Below are positions 31,457 to 35,124 of a DNA stretch of 35,124 bases, piece after piece. The position numbers and the translations under genes were made by a program. Below the pieces are notes generated by a model. It saw only the letters and a program-made list of their open reading frames with translations, was not told the DNA's origin and did no database searches. Every line of letters begins with the position of its first letter. Position 1 is the stretch's first letter. The stretch comes from CAYVMN01 sp964452575 (lineage in GTDB: Bacteria > Desulfobacterota > DSM-4660 > Desulfatiglandales > Desulfatiglandaceae): NCBI GenBank assembly GCA_964452575.1, contig CAYVMN010000016.1:1-35124 (forward strand). The letters run 5' to 3'.

Positions 31457-32986
31457 ATGCTAGCCAAGGTACTCAGCAGTGCGGTAATGGGCATCGATGC
31501 CTACCTGGTAGAAGTGGAGGTCGATATCTCCCAAGGACTCCCTTCATTCGCCACAGTCGGTCTCCCTGAAGGTGCAGTTCGAGAGAGCAAAGACCGGGTC
31601 AAGGCCGCCATCAAGAATTCCGGTTACCACTTCCCTTCGGACCGAATCACCGTAAACCTGGCCCCTGCGGATATCAAGAAAGAAGGCTCTGCATTTGACC
31701 TTCCCATTGCCATTGGCATCCTTGCGGCCACGCAACTTCTGCATAGGTATTCTCTTTCCGGCTATCTCTTTTTGGGGGAACTGGCCCTGGACGGGCTCTT
31801 GAGGCCTGTCAAAGGCGCCCTTCCCATGGCCATTACCGCGAAGGAATTGGGCATCAAAGGCATTTTCCTCCCCACAGAGAACGCCCCGGAGGCAGCCGTC
31901 GTAGAAGGTGTGGATATTTATGCGGTGGATACCCTATCCCAGATTATCGATGTGTTAATGGGTGTATCAAAGATAAGTCCCCTTGAGGTGGAAATCAACA
32001 AGCTCTTTCAGGTGAGGGAGGCGGAGGTGGATTTCAGGGAGGTCCGCGGCCAAGAAAATGCCAAGAGGGCCTTGGAGATCGCCGCTGCCGGGGGCCACAA
32101 TCTAATCATGGTCGGCCCCCCAGGTTCGGGCAAGACCATGCTGGCGAGACGACTGCCAACCATCCTGCCTGAGCTCAGTTTTGATGAATCCCTGGAGACA
32201 TCAAAGGTCTACAGTGTGATGGGTCTGATGCCCAAAGGGTATGGCCTGATTACCATACGCCCCTTTCGATCACCTCACCATACCATATCAGATGCAGGCC
32301 TGATTGGTGGAGGGCAGACCCCCAGGCCCGGTCAAGTGAGTCTCGCCCACAATGGCGTACTGTTTTTGGATGAATTGCCCGAGTTCAGGAAGAATGTCCT
32401 AGAGGTCCTGAGACAACCCATGGAGGACGGGCATGTGACCATTTCCCGGGCCAATTCAACTGTCACCTATCCGGCCGATTTTATGCTGGTGGCGGCCATG
32501 AACCCTTGCCCCTGCGGTTTCTTGGGACACCCCAAGCGCGAGTGTAGCTGCTCGTTTCTTCAGGTCCAGAGGTATCGATCCAAGATATCGGGTCCGCTGA
32601 TGGACAGGATAGACATCCACCTGGAGGTGCCATCGGTCCAGTATAAGGATCTATCTTCTATCCGAGAAGGGGCCACTTCGGCGGAGATTGCAGAAAGGGT
32701 TGCGAGGGCAAGAGAGACCCAGGCGAAGAGGTTCGGGGGGAGAGGCCCCCATTCGAACGCTGCCATGAAAAATCGACAGATCAAGGAGTTCTGTAAGATT
32801 GACACTGAATCGAGTGCGTTGCTGGAAAAGGCCATGGACAGGTTCGGCCTTAGCGCAAGGGCACACGCCCGCATCCTGAAGATCGCCCGGACCATTGCCG
32901 ACCTGGAAGGGAGCCCAGAGATCAAGTCCCCCCATGTGGCGGAGGCCATTCAATACAGGACCCTTGATCGGAAGGTATTGAGGTGA
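31457..32986 (+). CDS. YifB/ComM-family Mg-chelatase-like AAA+ ATPase
   Basis: 509 residues. The N-terminal part has VDISQGLPSFATVGLPEGAVRESKDR and ITVNLAPADIKKEGSAFDLPIA, the ChlI-like domain of the family. An AAA+ core follows with Walker A GPPGSGKT (220-227) and Walker B VLFLDELPEF (about 300). A Cys-rich NPCPCG ... ECSCS insertion (about 350-367) and the Mg-chelatase C-terminal helix bundle complete it. ComM of this family is a helicase that promotes branch migration during natural transformation. The start ATG has no strong ribosome site. Its TGA overlaps the next gene's GTG (GTGA), so the pair is coupled. Confidence 0.93.
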   Translation: MLAKVLSSAVMGIDAYLVEVEVDISQGLPSFATVGLPEGAVRESKDRVKAAIKNSGYHFPSDRITVNLAPADIKKEGSAFDLPIAIGILAATQLLHRYSLSGYLFLGELALDGLLRPVKGALPMAITAKELGIKGIFLPTENAPEAAVVEGVDIYAVDTLSQIIDVLMGVSKISPLEVEINKLFQVREAEVDFREVRGQENAKRALEIAAAGGHNLIMVGPPGSGKTMLARRLPTILPELSFDESLETSKVYSVMGLMPKGYGLITIRPFRSPHHTISDAGLIGGGQTPRPGQVSLAHNGVLFLDELPEFRKNVLEVLRQPMEDGHVTISRANSTVTYPADFMLVAAMNPCPCGFLGHPKRECSCSFLQVQRYRSKISGPLMDRIDIHLEVPSVQYKDLSSIREGATSAEIAERVARARETQAKRFGGRGPHSNAAMKNRQIKEFCKIDTESSALLEKAMDRFGLSARAHARILKIARTIADLEGSPEIKSPHVAEAIQYRTLDRKVLR

Positions 32987-33789
32987 ATGAGAACTTTTTG
33001 TGGATGAACAGGCTCATGGAAGATAATCTATCTACATACATTGAGAGATTTCGAAACGCCTTGTTGGATAGCCAAATAGGCAATCAAGTTCTGAAGATTG
33101 TATGGTTCGGGAGCTCCCTGAAAGGCCAGAGCCACGAACAAAGCGATGTGGATATTCTCATAGTTTCAACCGATGGGGCCGAACTGAGTTCAAGGATTGC
33201 CGATATCACCCTCGATATCCAGATGGAGAACAGGTGCCCTATTGAAATAATAACCGCCAGTATTGATGATCTCTACCCCATACATGACCACTTCCTGGCC
33301 AACGTACTGGCCTATGGTAAGGAGGTGTATTCAATGCCCGATGAAGATCTTAGATTCTCAGCAGCTACTCATTATCTTTCCTTAGCTCAAGAATACCTCC
33401 ATTCTTCGGAAGATGCCGTAACGAGAGATCAACTCAGATTAGGTCTTGATGGGGCTTACAACGCAGCGGAACTTGCCGTTAAAGGGCTTCTTCTTCTAAA
33501 AATCTCGGATCTTCCCGGCTCCCATGGCGCTATTGTCCAGCGATTTGGCGAATCTTACCTTAAACCAGGGCTGATTGACAGGGCCTTGGGCCGGAGGCTT
33601 AACCAGTCCCTCGAGATGAGAAACCAGGCTCGATACAAATTCAGTGCAAGGATCTCTAAGGATGATGCCCTTTCAGTTGTCGCCCTGGCAAAATCCCTCA
33701 TTGATATCCTTGAAGATTTCTTGGGCGAGCGTCACCTATCACATCAGAATAGCTTGACTGTTAAGAATGATGTTCATGATTTATTCTAG
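32983..33789 (+). CDS. nucleotidyltransferase-HEPN fusion (MNT + UPF0332)
   Basis: 268 residues with two domains usually found as separate toxin-antitoxin genes. The N-terminal minimal nucleotidyltransferase has FGSSLKGQSHEQSDVDILI (residues 42-60), the GSxxKGxxxxxSDxD motif with both catalytic Asp. The C-terminal domain, from about 125, is a UPF0332-type HEPN: HYLSLAQEYLHSS, GLDGAYNAAELAVKGLLLL and, near 227, RNQARYKFSARISKDDAL. The HEPN RNase motif RxxxxH reads RNQARY, with Tyr in the last position, as is typical of UPF0332 rather than the active RNase group. It shares its start with the stop of yifB. Possible roles: a self-contained regulatory or stress enzyme, or a domesticated TA pair; the domain calls are firm, the role inferred. 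Confidence 0.8.
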   Translation: MNENFLWMNRLMEDNLSTYIERFRNALLDSQIGNQVLKIVWFGSSLKGQSHEQSDVDILIVSTDGAELSSRIADITLDIQMENRCPIEIITASIDDLYPIHDHFLANVLAYGKEVYSMPDEDLRFSAATHYLSLAQEYLHSSEDAVTRDQLRLGLDGAYNAAELAVKGLLLLKISDLPGSHGAIVQRFGESYLKPGLIDRALGRRLNQSLEMRNQARYKFSARISKDDALSVVALAKSLIDILEDFLGERHLSHQNSLTVKNDVHDLF

Positions 33790-33803
33790 GCAGTTACGGG
33801 ATC

Positions 33804-34685
33804 ATGGAGCTAAGAGACATAACCAGCATCTTCGAAGGATTCTCACCAAAGTCGCGGCTCAAATACACGTCGTTAGTTTTCTTCTGCCTGTTTTCAGGGT
33901 CAGCATTTCTATTATACCTTAAGCCATTAGAATCCTTGCTAACAGCCAACGTCGGCTCCTTGATCTTACTGTCTTTTACGCTTGCTGCTCCATTGGCAAT
34001 CATTACCTATTTCTCTTCAAGATATGTCGCGAACAGTATTTTTAGGAGTCTGGGACAATTAGTTTACGACATTGGAAAAGAGGACATTCCAGAAGACAAA
34101 AGTATTAATGAGAGTGATTTGAATACGCTTGAAGGATTCCGGAATTTCATAACTCTGATTGCATATTACACCACGAAAAGATATCAGAAGAATTTTGAAA
34201 TTGCCGCAAGAAGAATTTTCCGGCATATCGAAAAAGTGGTAGGAGATTCATTCCAAGCAATTTCATTCTGGATAATATTTATCTTTGTTGTCGATATTTG
34301 TTTGATCGGAAAGCTATTTCAAGTCAATTTTTACATTCTTTATTTAGTAATATCAATTTTTATTGTTTTATTTGCATATATTATTTATAAAATGATGGAT
34401 AAAATATCTAAATCAAAAATTTTTATTGGCTTTTGGAGAAAACGTGCTTTTGAGACTATTGAATCAGACTATTTTCGAAAAGTGCTATCTAATCTTCTGA
34501 ATGCTATCGAGGACAAATATAAGAAGGAATCTGAAAAAGAAAAAGAAACTGAGAAAAACCAAGTTTCTCAGGAGAAAGTGATTATTGTCAACGAAACCAA
34601 CCCTTCAACAACCATCAAGTTCAGATGCCAACCAAACCCAGACGAAAACAGAAAGGATAATGATTTAAAGGGTAGGACGGTGTAA
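33804..34685 (+). CDS. hypothetical membrane protein with charged C-terminus
   Basis: 293 residues, no family recognised. Four hydrophobic segments lie at about 22-39, 50-70, 152-169 and 174-196, with an 80-residue soluble loop between the second and third. The C-terminal 80 residues are highly charged (KKESEKEKETEKNQ) and likely coiled or disordered, then TIKFRCQPNPDEN. Codon use and local base composition are distinctly richer in A/T than the surrounding genes, especially around 34300-34440, a sign of possible horizontal gain. It starts 14 nt after the NTase-HEPN gene, so the two may form one unit with YifB. Function unknown. Confidence 0.7.
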   Translation: MELRDITSIFEGFSPKSRLKYTSLVFFCLFSGSAFLLYLKPLESLLTANVGSLILLSFTLAAPLAIITYFSSRYVANSIFRSLGQLVYDIGKEDIPEDKSINESDLNTLEGFRNFITLIAYYTTKRYQKNFEIAARRIFRHIEKVVGDSFQAISFWIIFIFVVDICLIGKLFQVNFYILYLVISIFIVLFAYIIYKMMDKISKSKIFIGFWRKRAFETIESDYFRKVLSNLLNAIEDKYKKESEKEKETEKNQVSQEKVIIVNETNPSTTIKFRCQPNPDENRKDNDLKGRTV

Positions 34686-34698
34686 GGTCTTGGCAGCT

Positions 34699-34740
34699 AC
34701 CTGTGGGAATTTTGAGCCGCTCAAAACAACAGGTTTATTT
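34699..34740 (+). terminator. possible terminator after the membrane protein
   Basis: ACCTGT/ACAGGT form an outer stem and TTTTGAGC/GCTCAAAA an inner one, with TTATTT behind. Imperfect, but the only candidate end of the YifB-NTase-membrane-protein transcript. Confidence 0.45.
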
Positions 34741-35038
34741 GGGTATTCTTCACTTTTTGATTTTTTAACTTCAACTTTCCATTTTGCAGTCTTGACCAAA
34801 TGAGGGTGATTCGGAACCTATGACCACATTATTCATTTGAGGGATTGGACTGGACAGGGGGACGCTCTTTAAGAATTCAATAAATGGCAGTGACCCCAAA
34901 AGTTACTAAATTTTCAAAGAGCGTCCCGCTTAACCATTTCCAAAGAATGTAATCAATATCTTCCACTATCCGTGACACGCCTTCGACTTCGACGGTTTCT
35001 TTTGCAAAGCAGGGAAGATGCCTTCCCCAGTGCTGCGT
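34741..35038 (+). other. non-coding stretch with the MITE-like repeat
   Basis: Apart from the inverted repeat at 34859-34927 I see no gene. T-rich near its left end. Confidence 0.4.
34859..34927. repeat. 69-bp imperfect inverted repeat, MITE-like
   Basis: GGGACGCTCTTT (34859-34870) and AAAGAGCGTCCC (34916-34927) are perfect 12-bp arms. The match continues inward to 25 bp with four mismatches, all transitions, around a 19-nt centre. No coding sequence. The regular outer arms and decayed inner arms suggest a small non-autonomous element or REP-like unit. Confidence 0.65.
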
Positions 35039-35124
35039 CTATTCTAGTTCCTGCCCCTCCAATGACCTTACCCTGAGGGCCGCGAAAAAACTGATCAGGG
35101 CCAACACGATGAGGTAATAGGCGG
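35039..35124 (-). CDS. C-terminal end of a membrane protein
   Basis: The frame enters from the window edge and stops at TAG (35039-35041), leaving 27 residues. They form one hydrophobic helix (AYYLIVLALISFF) and a short polar tail (ALRVRSLEGQELE). This would fit the last transmembrane helix of a transporter, for example a major-facilitator or permease protein; too little is present to name it. Confidence 0.5.
   Translation of the reverse strand, partial: AYYLIVLALISFFAALRVRSLEGQELE

Overview
The window looks like chromosomal DNA of a Gram-negative bacterium, most likely a deltaproteobacterium (Desulfobacterota). This is inferred from gene content and order: alaC-hom-aPGM, a long DHH-CBS-nucleotidyltransferase tRNA enzyme, and an rpoZ/dnaJ/dksA/trpS/scpAB/rluB block. 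It is not based on any database search. Housekeeping regions at both ends flank a central accessory stretch with short genes, gene remnants and recombination sites.

Left part (1-6.7 kb): the 3' end of an M28 metallopeptidase, a decayed alanine dehydrogenase remnant and a small unknown Cys-containing protein. Then come a PLP aminotransferase (alaC type), homoserine dehydrogenase (hom) and an archaeal-type phosphoglycerate-mutase homologue that overlaps hom and may be the homoserine kinase. Adenylate kinase follows, with its own promoter-like site and a good intrinsic terminator.

7-14.5 kb: a co-directional polysaccharide cluster: two GT4 glycosyltransferases, an AsnB-type amidotransferase, WbqC, a DegT/DnrJ/EryC1 aminotransferase and a WecA/TagO-type glycosyl-1-phosphate transferase. 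A 12-codon stub after wbqC appears to be all that remains of a PIG-L deacetylase gene.

14.5-23.3 kb: the accessory zone. It holds an efflux-adaptor remnant, 9-nt tandem repeat motifs in inverted orientation, a secreted MetX-like alpha/beta hydrolase and a 1.2 kb gene-poor stretch. A DUF6883-DUF4926 gene pair abuts a truncated REP-associated transposase, and a large secreted beta-helix/PKD/dockerin-like protein follows. The most striking element is at about 21136-23012: two consecutive genes, each ending inside the R'' box of an attC-like imperfect hairpin with extrahelical bases. The first also begins just after a matching GTTRRRY-type box. I read this as a two-cassette integron array without an integrase in view (a CALIN). 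Cassette 1 encodes a broken helical protein, and cassette 2 a probable PD-(D/E)XK nuclease-like protein. The array ends near a tRNA-Val(CAC) gene.

23.4-31.3 kb, minus strand: rpoZ-dnaJ-dksA-cca-trpS-scpA-scpB-rluB, driven at least in part by a clear sigma70-type promoter before rpoZ. 31.4-35.1 kb, plus strand: a YifB/ComM-type AAA+ protein translationally coupled to a single-chain nucleotidyltransferase-HEPN fusion, then an AT-rich four-helix membrane protein. A 69-bp MITE-like inverted repeat and the C-terminal end of a membrane protein on the minus strand close the window.
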